In this document: positions 35,693-45,221 of the stretch, in pieces
Layout of the letters: each line of letters begins with the position of its first letter
Numbering within the stretch: position 1 is the first letter of the stretch
Source of the DNA: G963665215 sp963665215
GTDB lineage: Bacteria > Chloroflexota > Dehalococcoidia > Lucifugimonadales > CAUZJF01
Assembly (NCBI GenBank): GCA_963665215.2
Contig: CAXXWW010000006.1
Location: 372,001 to 436,000, forward strand
DNA: 64,000 bases
Reading direction: 5' to 3'
Made by a program: the position numbers and the translations under genes
Notes under the pieces: model-generated
The model's input: the letters and a program-made list of their open reading frames with translations, nothing else
The model's database searches: none
What the model was told of the DNA's origin: nothing

Positions 35693-36474
35693 GGTTGGTC
35701 TTGCTCCCGTTTTATTTCGGAGCGCAGTTTCCTAAGAGAATAGGCCACGAATCGCTGGGTTTCATCCCTGCTGATCAGTCCCTGGGACTCCCAGCCATGC
35801 CTGGAGTACCACCCTCCGGCAAACTCCTCCATGACGCGGGAGGACTGCCTCGCATGAAGGTCTAGCCCGTCGAGGAAATTACGGCTCTCATTCAGGTTGG
35901 CCAGCGGAGAAGGGCTCCCCACGTGATTGGACAGCTCCCGGTCCACGAATGAACGGAGCACCCGGGCGAAGAAATCCCCGAAGAACCGGTGAGCCAATCT
36001 GCCGAATTGAACTTGAGTGGAATAGCCTCGAAATGCCGTCTGAAGGTCCTCTACAGAGCTTCCGAATAAACTGAGACCCTGTTGGCCTACAGTCTCGGTA
36101 AGGGCGGTACGCAGCGCCAACGAGCCAAGTTCAGCAAAGTCTCCTTCAGAGGGGGAAACGGAGATCTGTTCCCGAGCCCGGTCTGTCACCTGAGCGATAA
36201 ACTGCAGCGATGATAGTCCGGGGTCCGTCGTGATGCCCAACCGGGACAAATCCTCGACGAAGGTGTTTCCCCGAGCAGCCAGGGCGATGCACGTCAGCAA
36301 CCAGAAACTATAACCAAGTCCCTGGTCGTTGGCCAATTGCCTCAGTCGGTAGTCGGCCGCCTCCAATACCGCCGCCGCTAGTTCTCCGGTATCAAGAGAG
36401 CCGGCATCCAGCAGGTCTACGACTTGGGTCCAGCGGCGGGTCTTGGGTAGGCGGCCCATACGCAGGTGGCCCAT
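35689..36474 (-). CDS. Unknown protein coupled to the QueC-like gene
   Basis: 261 residues from the ATG at 36474 (AAGGGG upstream); a further in-frame ATG lies at 36459 (MGRLPKTRRW). The N-terminal part is a helical repeat-like region (AAAVLEAADYRLRQLANDQGL), and the rest is mostly helical. There is no signal peptide, membrane segment or known catalytic motif. Its stop overlaps the start of the QueC-like gene by 4 bases, so the two are translationally coupled and probably act together. I read it as the conserved partner of the PP-loop protein; it does not look like QatB, QatA or QatD. Confidence 0.75.
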   Translation of the reverse strand: MGHLRMGRLPKTRRWTQVVDLLDAGSLDTGELAAAVLEAADYRLRQLANDQGLGYSFWLLTCIALAARGNTFVEDLSRLGITTDPGLSSLQFIAQVTDRAREQISVSPSEGDFAELGSLALRTALTETVGQQGLSLFGSSVEDLQTAFRGYSTQVQFGRLAHRFFGDFFARVLRSFVDRELSNHVGSPSPLANLNESRNFLDGLDLHARQSSRVMEEFAGGWYSRHGWESQGLISRDETQRFVAYSLRKLRSEIKREQDQP

Positions 36475-36632
36475 GATCACTACCCCTTACCTTTTGACGG
36501 GACTTCCCCAAGAGAAATGTGTAAAAAGGAACCAGCGGTGAGGGAGTGGCACCAAGGATAGGGAGAGCGAGGTGTTTTGGCAACCCTTGGCGGCATCTGG
36601 CCATTCAAGATTGCCTCAGATGTCTTCAGGGC

Positions 36633-37565
36633 TCAGACACCCAGAGCCACCGCCACCTGCCCCCAAGCAGTGTCCCGGTCGCCCTCCAGTTGCCGGAGGT
36701 ATACCGTGGTCACCGCCAGCGAGCTGTGGTCTAGAAAGCGGCTCACCTGCTCGATCGACTCACCAGCCTCACGTCGCAGTCTGGCTGCCGAGTGACGGAA
36801 GATGTGGACGCCGGCTGGCCGCAGCCCCGCCACCTTGAAGTACCTGCGCATGTTGCCGTAGAAGGTGCCGCTGGAGATACCGCGCCCACTGTCGGCACTG
36901 GATGGCCACAGGGACTCTTCTGGCTTCATGGTGGAGAAATCCTTGCTGTAGGCTGCCAGGGCCTGCTGTATGGCCCTGAATGCGGGCTGGGGCAATTCCC
37001 GCTTGCCATGTTTGCCACCCTTGCCCCGGTAGGTATAGTAGACCGCTTCTCCATCTTGCGTGAGGTCGCCGGCCTTGAGGCTAAGCACTTCAGCGCGCCG
37101 CCGGCCCGTGAGGATCAAGGTCAAAATGATGGCCCGATCCCTGAGTCCAACTGGATTATCAGGGATGAAGTCCAGTAGCTTCTTGATGTCGGCGGCGGTC
37201 AAGCTTCTGGGTGGTGCCGGTGTCGCCCGGGGCCTCTCTAACTGGTCGCATGGGTTGGCACTCACCAGGCTCATGCGGATGAGGAAGCGGTAGAATGAAC
37301 TCAGGCAGGCGATGCGGGCGTTAATGGTGACAGATGAAGGCTTTTTACCAGAGGGGCCTATCCCATGGGCGTAGCTGAAGATTTCGGTGGCGTTCACCTG
37401 ATCTGGCGGCTTACCCAAGTTGCCGAAGAACCGGTAGAGCATTCCGGAATATGCCACCACGGTCCTCATGGAACCGGAGCGGCGCTCCTTCTCGGCTAAG
37501 AAGGCGTAGATGGCCTGCTCCCAGCGACCGGCGCCGCTACCGTGCACCAGATTTTGCGTAGTCAT
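36633..37565 (-). CDS. Tyrosine recombinase (XerC/D-like integrase)
   Basis: 310 residues. The N-terminal SAM-like core-binding domain (about 10-110) is followed by the catalytic domain with Arg in TGRRRAEVLSL, a Lys-bearing β-hairpin (YRGKGGKHGKRELP), HIFRHSAA (His-x-x-Arg), LDHSS, and the nucleophile Tyr in VTTVYLRQ. All catalytic residues are kept. It may resolve dimers or move gene cassettes within the island. It lies 150 bases upstream of the QueC-like cassette and is a second recombinase besides the serine integrase. Confidence 0.92.
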   Translation of the reverse strand: MTTQNLVHGSGAGRWEQAIYAFLAEKERRSGSMRTVVAYSGMLYRFFGNLGKPPDQVNATEIFSYAHGIGPSGKKPSSVTINARIACLSSFYRFLIRMSLVSANPCDQLERPRATPAPPRSLTAADIKKLLDFIPDNPVGLRDRAIILTLILTGRRRAEVLSLKAGDLTQDGEAVYYTYRGKGGKHGKRELPQPAFRAIQQALAAYSKDFSTMKPEESLWPSSADSGRGISSGTFYGNMRRYFKVAGLRPAGVHIFRHSAARLRREAGESIEQVSRFLDHSSLAVTTVYLRQLEGDRDTAWGQVAVALGV

Positions 37566-37722
37566 GTTCTCCTCCTGTGGGTGATGGAGTCACGACTATT
37601 CACGCTCTCGGGCGCCACGAAGTCAAGGGATTCTGGCGCACACTGTTACCAGGGCTCTTCGCAAAAGTATAATAGCCACAGTTGCACGAATTATTGATTC
37701 TGGACCATCGGAGCGATGCACA

Positions 37723-37918
37723 ATGGAATACGGTCCGGGAGCAAGCATGACCGACTGGCTCCAGAGGTTCTTATCGCTATTTCGAGCCGAGACCGAAGAA
37801 GTAAATGGGATGCCTGGGGTCAAGATAAGCAACCTCGATGACTTCTCAGCCCCTTGCCAGATTCACCTCTTTTGGTTTCATGCAGAACCGAACCTTGATT
37901 ATTGTTGTCTGCTTCAAA
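37723..37918 (+). pseudogene. Unknown gene cut by the IS1380 element
   Basis: The frame starts MEYGPGASMTDWLQRFLSLF and runs to LDYCCLLQT just before the left IS end at 37919; the element then supplies a false C-terminus with stop at 37998. The remaining ~65 residues do not match a family I know. Confidence 0.45.
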
Positions 37919-39780
37919 CTAAGCCCGAATCCACCGAGGGAGGGCGTTTGGTTAGCATCCTGAAGTGGCCAGAGGGTGCTCTTCTGAATCTGGGATAATG
38001 GTTTCGTAACAGCAAAACAGTCCCAGAGAAGGAGCACCCAGTAGATGCTACCACGCAACCACCCCGACCGTATCCGTATCGTCTTTGACGATCACCGCCT
38101 GGTGGCCAATGCCGGTCTGCTCCTGCCGGCCACCCTCGCCCGGCATCTGGGCCTGGGGGAACTCGTTGACCATCACCTTGACCTGGGCGGCGCGCCGGGG
38201 CGGGCCAACACCGGAGACAAGCTGATGACCCTGGTGGCCTCAGCCATGGCTGGCGGCGACTGCATCGACGACGCCGATGTGTTGCGCACCGGGGGGACGG
38301 CCTGCACCCTGGGCGGCACGGTCAAGGCGCCATCCACCCTGGGCACCTTCCTGCGCAGCTTCCGGTGGGGCCACGTCCGCCAGCTGGACCGGGTGAGCCG
38401 GGAGCTGCTGGCCCGGGCCTGGGCCGCTGGGGCCGGACCCGGCGACGCGCCGTTCACCATCGACCTCGATTCCACCATCTGCGAGACCTACGGACTGGCC
38501 AAGGAGGGCGCCCGCCACCACGGCTATACCGGCAAGCGGGGCTACCACCCGCTGCTGGCCATCGCCGCCGGCACCGGAGACGTGCTGATGTCCCGGCTGC
38601 GCGAGGGCCGGGCCAACACCGCCCGCGGCGCCGCCCACTTCCTGCGGGAGACGGTGGGACGGGTGCGCTACGCCGGGGCCAACGGACGACTCACGCTACG
38701 GGCCGACAGCGGGTTCTACACTCATGGCGTGGTATCCGTCTGCCGCAAGATGGATGTCCGCTTCTCCATCACCATCCGCCAGCACAAGAGCCTGCGCAAT
38801 CTCATCGAGGCGATACCCGAAGATGCCTGGACTCCCATTCCCTACTGGATGGACGGTGCCGCCGATGTGGCCGAGACCACCTGCACTCCCTTCCAGAGTG
38901 AACCTGACGCCGCGCCGGTGCGGCTCATCGTCCGGCGTGTGAAGCCCACGCCCGGTTCCCAGCTGGCCCTCTTCGCCACCTACAGCTATCACGGCTTCAT
39001 CACCGACCGGGACGGGGAGATGCTCGAACTGGAGGCCGACCATCGCCGCCACGCCGAGATCGAGAATGCCATCCGAGACCTCAAGCACGGTGTGGGGTTG
39101 AACCATCTCCCCTCGGGCCGCTTCGCCGCCAACGCCGCCTGACTGGCGGTACAGGTGATGGCCCACAACATCGCCTGCTGGACAGCGCGCATCGGTCTGG
39201 GCGAGCAGGTGGTGACCACCAAGACCCTCCGGCGGCGGTTCTTCTCCCTGGCCGGACGGATCACCCGCTCGGCGCGCCGCCTCACACTGCATCTGCCACA
39301 GCGCTGGCCTTGGGAAGCCCAGTTCGATCGTGCCCTAGCCCGATTGCGCGCCCTGCCACTCCCTGCCTGACGGCGGCGGCGGCAACCGGCCGCCATCCGG
39401 CCAACCGAACGTCCCCGCGAACTCGCGCCAGTCCGGTCTGCGAGTGCCTCTTGCTGCGTCCTCTCCCCGCTATCTCGCCCTGACCAACATTCGCAGACGG
39501 TCACAAAGTCTCCCCGCGGCAACTGAAGACAGACACCGGCCCCCCTCTACCCCAAATCGTGCCCGGACCATCGCCCTCCCTTGCCCCTATCGCCCGTTCC
39601 GCTGCTGCATAGTCATCCCTTCGGTGGATTTGGGCTTAGGGGCCCTGTGCGGCGACCGAAGACCGTCCGCCGGCCTCCCATCTACCCCAACCCCAGGCCA
39701 TCTCCCCTGTAGCTCCCTCACCCACCCCCTTCCGCTGTCCTCACGCCGTCCATCGGTGTCCTTCGGTGGATTCGGGTTTA
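37919..39780 (+). mobile_element. IS1380-family insertion sequence
   Basis: The left end CTAAGCCCGAATCCACCGA (37919-37937) is matched by its inverted repeat CTAAACCCGAATCCACCGA, read inward from 39780. A third, inverted copy of the same motif lies inside at 39621-39643, so the true right end might be there. No target duplication is seen at either choice. The region 39371-39780 is otherwise non-coding and Cys/Pro-codon rich with no supported gene. Confidence 0.75.
38045..39370 (+). pseudogene. IS1380-family transposase with an in-frame TGA
   Basis: The frame gives 365 residues, then TGA at 39140-39142, then continues in the same frame for 76 codons to the stop at 39368. The DDE pattern is complete before the stop: FTIDLDSTICETYG, LRADSGFY and RHAEIENAIRDLKHGVGL. 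The stop falls in ANAA-x-LAVQVMAHN, where family members have Trp, so TGG to TGA is the simplest change. The missing piece is the C-terminal helical region (MAHNIACWTARIGLG...). Ribosome site GAGAAGGAG precedes the ATG. Probably inactive unless helped by another copy. Confidence 0.88.
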
Positions 39781-40218
39781 GAAGCGAGCTCGATTTACGA
39801 GTTGGTCTCTGCAGACGTGGACCGCTGGCAGCCGCAATCTCAGGCTCGACGGGTTGAACTGTCGCTGGAGGCATCCGCTGACCTCCCGGATATGGACATC
39901 GACCGGATGCGCATGAGCCAGGCATTGGGAAACGTCCTGAGCAACTCCCTTCTTTGCACCCAGGCCGGCGGGAAGATCCTGCTCAGGGCTGGGTTGGAAG
40001 GCGACGAGGCGTTGGCTATCTCGATAACCGATAACGGGATCGGCATCCACGCCGCAGACCTTTCCCACGTCTTCGACCGCTTCTACCGTACTGACCAGTC
40101 TCGTAGTCGCGGGATAGGCGGCACAGGTCTGGGATTGGCCATCACTCGAGCTATAGTCGAGGCCCATGGGGGCACAGTCACCGTAAGAAGCGACGGGCTT
40201 GGGCTCACAGGGGCTCAC
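39781..40218 (+). pseudogene. 3' fragment of a sensor histidine kinase
   Basis: The frame has the N box (NVLSNSLLCTQAGG), G1 (ITDNGIGI), the F box (VFDRFYRTDQS) and G2 (GIGGTGLGLAI), i.e. the ATP-binding half of a BaeS/PhoR-like histidine kinase. The H-box and sensor part are gone; the fragment begins right at the IS1380 end. After TVTVRSDGLG the sequence leaves the family and runs into an unrelated end. It is a remnant with no function expected. Confidence 0.75.
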
Positions 40219-40751
40219 AACGCGACGTCCCACCGAAAAGTTCGCAGTAGAGCCTGTCTCACAAAGCCTCTTGCCCGGTTTCGCGCTACGCGGGGCAGGC
40301 CTATTCTGGTGTCTTACGGCATGACTAGCTTAGGAATACGTCAGAGAATATCGTCATGTCAGCGAAAGCCGACACCCTGAAATCGACGACCTTGAGGACA
40401 TCAGACTTCTGAGACGGGCTCAGTACGGTACACTCTGGCCCACCACCGCTTACGGTAGATACCACCGTCTTCGAGATGTGGCTCGGTAGCCTGTCAACCC
40501 ACAAAGGCCTCTCGATTCCCGTAGTGTGATGCCTATGGGGCGTTGGTACGGAAGGAGCACCCTGTTGGCTGATCGGCGAGCTAGTAGACGGCGAAGTCCC
40601 TTGCACGTTCATTGAATGTGGAGTTGCTGACTGAGAGGTATAGGCAGTCCTACGTCTGAGTCAGGGCGCATCGCTCTCTTGTCGGCAGGCCCACTACGAC
40701 TCCTGGCCCCTCATGCCGAACAGTCTAATTCATCGCGGCACCTTGAGGAAT
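40219..40751. other. Gene-poor stretch
   Basis: Between the kinase remnant and the next gene only a weak minus-strand frame is present (40325-40612, 95 residues, no ribosome site and no family recognised). I do not call a gene. Confidence 0.4.
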
Positions 40752-41123
40752 CTAAGTTGGCGCCACTCGAAATCGTTTCTTTCTAGTCAGAGAGGTGTCA
40801 CATTGCTTGAGTGTCTCTGGACACCAGGAGAATGACTGAGCGGGAACCGACAGTAAGTTGTAAGCATTCTCATTCCCATCGGCCCCTGGAGATGTAGGAC
40901 GGGGAATGAGCACCATTTCTGTATCACGAATGCCCAGTACAATGTGATCTTCGTCCTCCGTCTGAGTACGCACCCACCTAATCGAAGCGCGCCAATTATC
41001 ATTTTCGTCTCGCCACGACCGCGTGACCATCAGTTCCCCTGTCTCGTGGAAGCGGAGCACTATAACTGATGACCCAGGTAGCAGGTCAGCCCGTTCTGGA
41101 CTCTGGGGTAGGCTCATGATCAT
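40752..41123 (-). CDS. Hypothetical protein
   Basis: 123 residues from the ATG at 41123 (MIMSLPQSPERADLL). The sequence has β-rich parts (SSVIVLRFHETGELMVTRSW) and ends with KKRF. Not recognised. Its start is 28 bases from the left end of the IS3 element, so the promoter has probably been cut off. Confidence 0.4.
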   Translation of the reverse strand: MIMSLPQSPERADLLPGSSVIVLRFHETGELMVTRSWRDENDNWRASIRWVRTQTEDEDHIVLGIRDTEMVLIPRPTSPGADGNENAYNLLSVPAQSFSWCPETLKQCDTSLTRKKRFRVAPT

Positions 41124-41221
41124 TGATCTAGAGAAGTGGCTCCGGAAATCTGAACAGGGGGATAAGTGGAATCGCTGCCTGATTGAGGGCATGATAGTGC
41201 TCTCGGAGACAGGAGCGAGAG

Positions 41222-41527
41222 ATGAGCAGACGACCCCGCCGTAACCACTCGGCAGAGTTCAAGTCGAAGGTGGCTCTCGCCGCAGTGCGCGGCGACCGGA
41301 CACTTTCGGAGCTGGCAAGCCAGTTCGATGTGCACCCGAACCAGATCACGCAATGGAAGACCCAGTTGCTGGATCGGGCGGCGCAGTTATTTGGGGCCGG
41401 GACAGGGCAGGCTGAAAAGCCGGTAGATATGAAGGTCCTTCACGCTAAGATCGGTGAGCTTGCGTTGGAGAACGATTTTTTAGAGGCCGCGCTCACGAAG
41501 GCGGGATTGCCGGGCGCAAGGCGATGA
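41222..41527 (+). CDS. IS3-family transposase OrfA
   Basis: 101 residues. The N-terminal HTH (SRRPRRNHSAEFKSKVALAAVRGDRTLSELASQF) and the C-terminal leucine-zipper-like part are typical. Its stop overlaps the orfB start as ATGA. Most IS3 members fuse A and B by a -1 shift; here translational coupling seems as likely. Confidence 0.92.
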   Translation: MSRRPRRNHSAEFKSKVALAAVRGDRTLSELASQFDVHPNQITQWKTQLLDRAAQLFGAGTGQAEKPVDMKVLHAKIGELALENDFLEAALTKAGLPGARR

Positions 41528-42351
41528 TCGACCGCGATCACAAGCTGCCTCTCGCCCGCCAGGCAAAGGCAGTGGGCATCAGCCGCGGGAGCATCTACTA
41601 CCGGCCACGGCCGGTGGGCGAAGCCGGTCTCGGGCTGATGCGCCGCATCGATGAGCTGCACCTTGAGTATCCGTTTGCAGGCAGTAGGATGATGCGAGGC
41701 CTGCTCCGCCAGGAGGGACTCTCCTCCGGGCGTAGACACATCGCCACACTGATGCGGCGGATGGGCATCGAGGCGCTGTACCGCAAGCCCAACACCAGCC
41801 GGCGACGCCCCGGCCATACGGTGTATCCGTACCTGCTGCGCGGGCTTGAGGTGAGCAGGCCCAACCAGGTGTGGGCAATGGATATCACGTACATTCCGAT
41901 GGCCAGGGGGTTCGTGTACCTAGCCGCAGTGATGGACTGGCATAGCCGCAAGGTGCTGGCCTGGCGGGTATCGGTCACAATGGACACAGACTTCTGCGTG
42001 GAGGCGCTCGAAGAATCCCTGGGACGCCACGGCGCGCCGGAGATATTCAACACAGATCAGGGAAGCCAGTTCACAAGTGACGCCTTCACCGGCCTGCTGA
42101 AAGCCAATGGGATCCAGATCAGCATGGACGGGAAGGGAAGCTGGAAGGATAATGTGTTCGTCGAACGGCTGTGGAAGAGCGTCAAGTACGAGGAGGTGTA
42201 CCTGAGAGCCTACGAATCGGTCCCGGAAGCCAGAACTGGACTCGGGCGGTACTTCGAGTTTTACAATGCCGGACGGCCCCATTCGAGCCTTGGGGGAATG
42301 ACGCCGGACCAGTTCTTTGACAGAGCGCCTGCCGAGTCCGCGGCGGCCTAA
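41524..42351 (+). CDS. IS3-family transposase OrfB
   Basis: 275 residues with the HTH_21 region (RIDELHLEYPFAGSRMM) and the rve integrase core: WAMDITYIP, FNTDQGSQFTS and NVFVERLWKSVKYEEVY give the DDE triad. It appears intact. Confidence 0.95.
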   Translation: MIDRDHKLPLARQAKAVGISRGSIYYRPRPVGEAGLGLMRRIDELHLEYPFAGSRMMRGLLRQEGLSSGRRHIATLMRRMGIEALYRKPNTSRRRPGHTVYPYLLRGLEVSRPNQVWAMDITYIPMARGFVYLAAVMDWHSRKVLAWRVSVTMDTDFCVEALEESLGRHGAPEIFNTDQGSQFTSDAFTGLLKANGIQISMDGKGSWKDNVFVERLWKSVKYEEVYLRAYESVPEARTGLGRYFEFYNAGRPHSSLGGMTPDQFFDRAPAESAAA

Positions 42352-42394
42352 CGCACGGCAGCGCGATTCCACTTATCAAACCGGGCAGCGCTGT

Positions 42395-42832
42395 TCAGAC
42401 AAACGAGACCACCTCTCTAGAACCGAAGTCAAATGATTGGGTCATCATCCCCACACTGGTTATGGCCTCAAGCAGGTCAGCTACTTCGCGAAGCTGTAAT
42501 CTAGTCTTGACGAGGTCGAAAAGCACTTTGGGAATGATACGGCGAAAGTCGTGAGCCAGCATGTTGCGGAAATTCTCCAACCCACTCCAGCCTTCCCACT
42601 TACCATGAGGAACTTCGAACAAGGCTGGAATAATGTGGGAGTTGGCACGCTCTAACTGGTGAACCAGCTCTCCAACCTCCTCAACCTCCTTCGCGAGAGC
42701 TTTGAACTCGTCGGTGGACATGTCGTCTGCCGACTGGATGCGTCCTACGCGATACAGCACATCATTCGCCCCGTTGCGAATGTGCTCCATGATCTCCTCG
42801 ACTTGAGCCACGCGGTTGGTTGTCATAGCCAT
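42395..42832 (-). CDS. HepT-like (DUF86) protein, C-terminus at an IS end
   Basis: 145 residues, helical, with FRNMLAHDFRRI, which resembles the RxxxxH(D/x)Y active-site motif of HepT RNases; the final aromatic is Phe here. HepT toxins pair with the nucleotidyltransferase MntA, which AMPylates them. No mntA is adjacent. The gene ends within 3 bases of the IS3 right end, so its original C-terminus may be missing. It may be an orphaned or inactive toxin. Confidence 0.5.
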   Translation of the reverse strand: MAMTTNRVAQVEEIMEHIRNGANDVLYRVGRIQSADDMSTDEFKALAKEVEEVGELVHQLERANSHIIPALFEVPHGKWEGWSGLENFRNMLAHDFRRIIPKVLFDLVKTRLQLREVADLLEAITSVGMMTQSFDFGSREVVSFV

Positions 42833-42890
42833 AGTCCGTCACCTCTAGCAGTCTAGCAGGTGCACCTTACGACTTGCATCAATTGCCAAC

Positions 42891-43634
42891 TCAATATCCA
42901 AGTGCGTCTGACACGATTGCGACGAAGTTCTTGTCATCAGCATCTACTGATGAGTGCCAGTCTGGTAGGTATTCTGACAATGCTCCAGTGGACGTTGGGA
43001 ACTTCGTGATGGCATTCCATCCTTCCGGGTGTTCCTCAAATATGGGAAAGAGAATATATGCAGTCAATGACTGATTCACTCGCTGATGGTCATCAGCCAC
43101 ATCGGAGCTCCGAAGCTCCTGTTCGCGAGATTTCAGCCATCTTGGGAGGTCCATTCCGATGGGCAGTGTTGTTTCCTGTCGTCCAAGTCTCTCGTTAGCA
43201 TAAATGTGAAACTGCTTCGCGTAGTCATGACGGCCCGGAATGGTGGGGTTAGTGCACCATTGGCGAGCCATGCGTTGAAGAACAAAGATGGAAGCTATCT
43301 CACCGACTGCTTCATGCAGCCATGCATTTGGATTCCCCAGCAATTTTTCATAGTAGTTGGTTAGTACATGACAGAATTCATGGGCGAACTGAAATACAAG
43401 TTGGCACCAGTATTGGGCATGGGCACTAAGGAGAACCCTAATGGGGTCATCACGACAGTTGCGGTTGAGGGTTATGGGGGCCTTGGGTTCGTTTGGTGCT
43501 ATTCGTACTTCGATTGTCCCATTGAAAGGGGTTCTGAGATACTTGTTTAAGTGACTAGCAGTGTCTTTGAGCAACGCTTCGATTGAAGGGATGTAATTGT
43601 CATCTGCGCTGCTCGGTCGAACAGAAATATTCAT
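42891..43634 (-). CDS. Putative zinc metallopeptidase (HExxH)
   Basis: 247 residues. The stretch QFAHEFCHVLTNYYEKLLGNP holds HEFCH, and NAWLHEAVGEIAS about 25 residues later could give the third ligand (Glu), as in gluzincins. No signal peptide. I do not recognise a named family. It lies 58 bases upstream of the HepT-like gene on the same strand, inside the island. Confidence 0.5.
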   Translation of the reverse strand: MNISVRPSSADDNYIPSIEALLKDTASHLNKYLRTPFNGTIEVRIAPNEPKAPITLNRNCRDDPIRVLLSAHAQYWCQLVFQFAHEFCHVLTNYYEKLLGNPNAWLHEAVGEIASIFVLQRMARQWCTNPTIPGRHDYAKQFHIYANERLGRQETTLPIGMDLPRWLKSREQELRSSDVADDHQRVNQSLTAYILFPIFEEHPEGWNAITKFPTSTGALSEYLPDWHSSVDADDKNFVAIVSDALGY

Positions 43635-43853
43635 TAGACACCGCTCTTCGACACGGAGAAGTGGACGACCCGGCCTACGCCCGCCCTCTCAGCCGCCTGG
43701 AGTAGCATCCTGGCGGCGACTGAGAGTCCTAACCGTTCACGCCCTGGTCCAGCAGGCGTCGCGCGACGTATCCGCCCCTCAAGTTGAATGCTCTTGGTGC
43801 CAACGGCCAAGTTAGGCTGCCTCATCTCGATGAACTCCTACAACAGGCGTCAG

Positions 43854-45221
43854 GAGGTATCTTCAAAAAGTGTGTAAACAGTCAGGCGGTGTACCCTCTC
43901 TCTGAACAACACGGGCTCGAGGCCCAAGAGAGGAGATAGACCGCCCATGAGGAAGGAAAGCACTGAGAGTAGGTCGGAGTCAAGGCCGGAGTGGGAGCAG
44001 TTGGAGGATTGGGTGCGAAGCCAGGTCCAGAGGCTGATCCAGGAGTTGCTGGAGGAGGAGGTGACGGCGTTTCTGGGAAGGGCGAAGTCGGCGCTCAGAT
44101 CCGACTCGGACTCAGATACCGGCTATCGGAACGGATACGGCAGAGCCCGGAGGCTTACGCTGAGTTCGGGAACGATACAGCTGAGGCGGCCGCGAGTCCG
44201 CGATACCGAGGAGCAGTTCGAGAGCCGGCTGCTGCCGCTGTTCGTCAACAGGACCAGGAAGGTTGCTGAGTTGATCCCCGAGCTGTACCTGCACGGTCTA
44301 TCCGAAGGCGACTTCGATCTGGCTTTGCGGGGGCTGCTGGGAGAGGACGCACCGGTATCGGCGAGCACGGTGGCCCGGTTGAAGGATAAGTGGAACGATG
44401 AGCTTGCCCAATGGCGCAGCCGGCCCCTCGATGACCTGGAAGTGGTCTACATGTGGGTGGATGGAGTCTACGTCAAGGCTGGTCTTGAGAAGGAGAAGGC
44501 GGCGGTACTGGTGGTGATGGCGGCCCTGAGCGACGGGAGCAAGGTGGTGGTGAGCGCTGTTCCCGGATACAGGGAGTCCACAGAGAACTGGTCCGAGGTA
44601 CTCAGGGACATCAAGCGCCGGGGCTTGAGCTGCCCGAGGCTGGTGGTTGGAGACGGACACCTGGGCATCTGGGGAGCTCTGCGCAACGTCTATCCGCAGG
44701 CGGCAGAGCAACGCTGCTGGAACCACAAGATCGTAAACGTGCTCGCCAAGCTTCCAAAGCGACAACAGGACCAGGCCAAGCTCATGCTGCGTACTATCCC
44801 CTACGCGCCGACTCGGACAGAGGCTGAGCGGCTCAGGACGGTGTTCACCAGGTGGTGCGGCGACCATTCCTACGAGGCGGCCTCAGAGGCCTTGGAGCGG
44901 GACTGGGACCGCATGGTCACCTTCTATGACTTCCCAAAGGAGCACTGGGGGCACCTTCGCACGACGAACCCGGTAGAATCACCCTTCGCGGCCCTCAGGC
45001 TTCGGACCGATGCCGCCAAGCGCTACAAGAGGGTCGATCGGGCGATAGCGGTGATCTGGAAAATGTTGATGGTCGCCGAACAGCGCTTCAGGCGTCTGAA
45101 GGCCCCTGAGTTGATCGAAGACGTCTATCTCGGTGCACAGTATGCGGATGGAATCGCCATTGAATCAACGGCTGAGAAGGTCGCCGCCTGATGTCGTTTA
45201 CACACCTATTGACGTAACCTC
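43854..45221 (+). mobile_element. IS256-family insertion sequence, copy 2
   Basis: 1,368 bases, the same ends and length as copy 1 with about four base differences. The flanks (GGCGTCAG on the left, TCGTGTTC on the right) do not match, so no target duplication exists. This points to recombination between IS copies or a deletion next to the element after insertion. The 219 bases before it (43635-43853) hold no supported gene. Confidence 0.93.
43947..45191 (+). CDS. IS256-family transposase (copy 2)
   Basis: 414 residues, identical to copy 1 except Ala in VTAFLGR and Arg in MLRTIPY. The DDE motifs are intact. Both copies have the same orientation and are 17 kb apart, so they can recombine with each other and excise or tandemly amplify the DNA between, including the tRNA-Sec gene. 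Confidence 0.95.
   Translation: MRKESTESRSESRPEWEQLEDWVRSQVQRLIQELLEEEVTAFLGRAKSALRSDSDSDTGYRNGYGRARRLTLSSGTIQLRRPRVRDTEEQFESRLLPLFVNRTRKVAELIPELYLHGLSEGDFDLALRGLLGEDAPVSASTVARLKDKWNDELAQWRSRPLDDLEVVYMWVDGVYVKAGLEKEKAAVLVVMAALSDGSKVVVSAVPGYRESTENWSEVLRDIKRRGLSCPRLVVGDGHLGIWGALRNVYPQAAEQRCWNHKIVNVLAKLPKRQQDQAKLMLRTIPYAPTRTEAERLRTVFTRWCGDHSYEAASEALERDWDRMVTFYDFPKEHWGHLRTTNPVESPFAALRLRTDAAKRYKRVDRAIAVIWKMLMVAEQRFRRLKAPELIEDVYLGAQYADGIAIESTAEKVAA

Larger units (their letters stand above)
41151..42397 (+). mobile_element. IS3-family insertion sequence
   Basis: The element runs from TGAACAG (41151) to CTGTTCA (42397). Inside each end a shared block GATAAGTGGAATCGC is found in inverted order (41161 region and 42363-42377), offset by a gap. 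No clear target duplication. It carries orfA and orfB. Confidence 0.8.

Noticed and set aside
33860..36474. Complete Qat (QatABCD) system
   Set aside because: No ATPase (QatA) or TatD-like nuclease (QatD) gene is present, and the partner protein does not resemble QatB.
39140..39142. Selenocysteine codon in the IS1380 transposase
   Set aside because: Trp is expected at this place, a TGG-to-TGA change is simplest, and no clear SECIS hairpin is seen right after it.
40325..40612. Minus-strand open frame of 95 codons
   Set aside because: No ribosome site, biased composition and no family; too weak to call a gene.
26768..45221. Composite transposon bounded by the two IS256 copies
   Set aside because: Copy 1 has its own 8-bp target duplication, so it inserted independently, and the DNA between includes ordinary chromosomal genes and tRNA-Sec.
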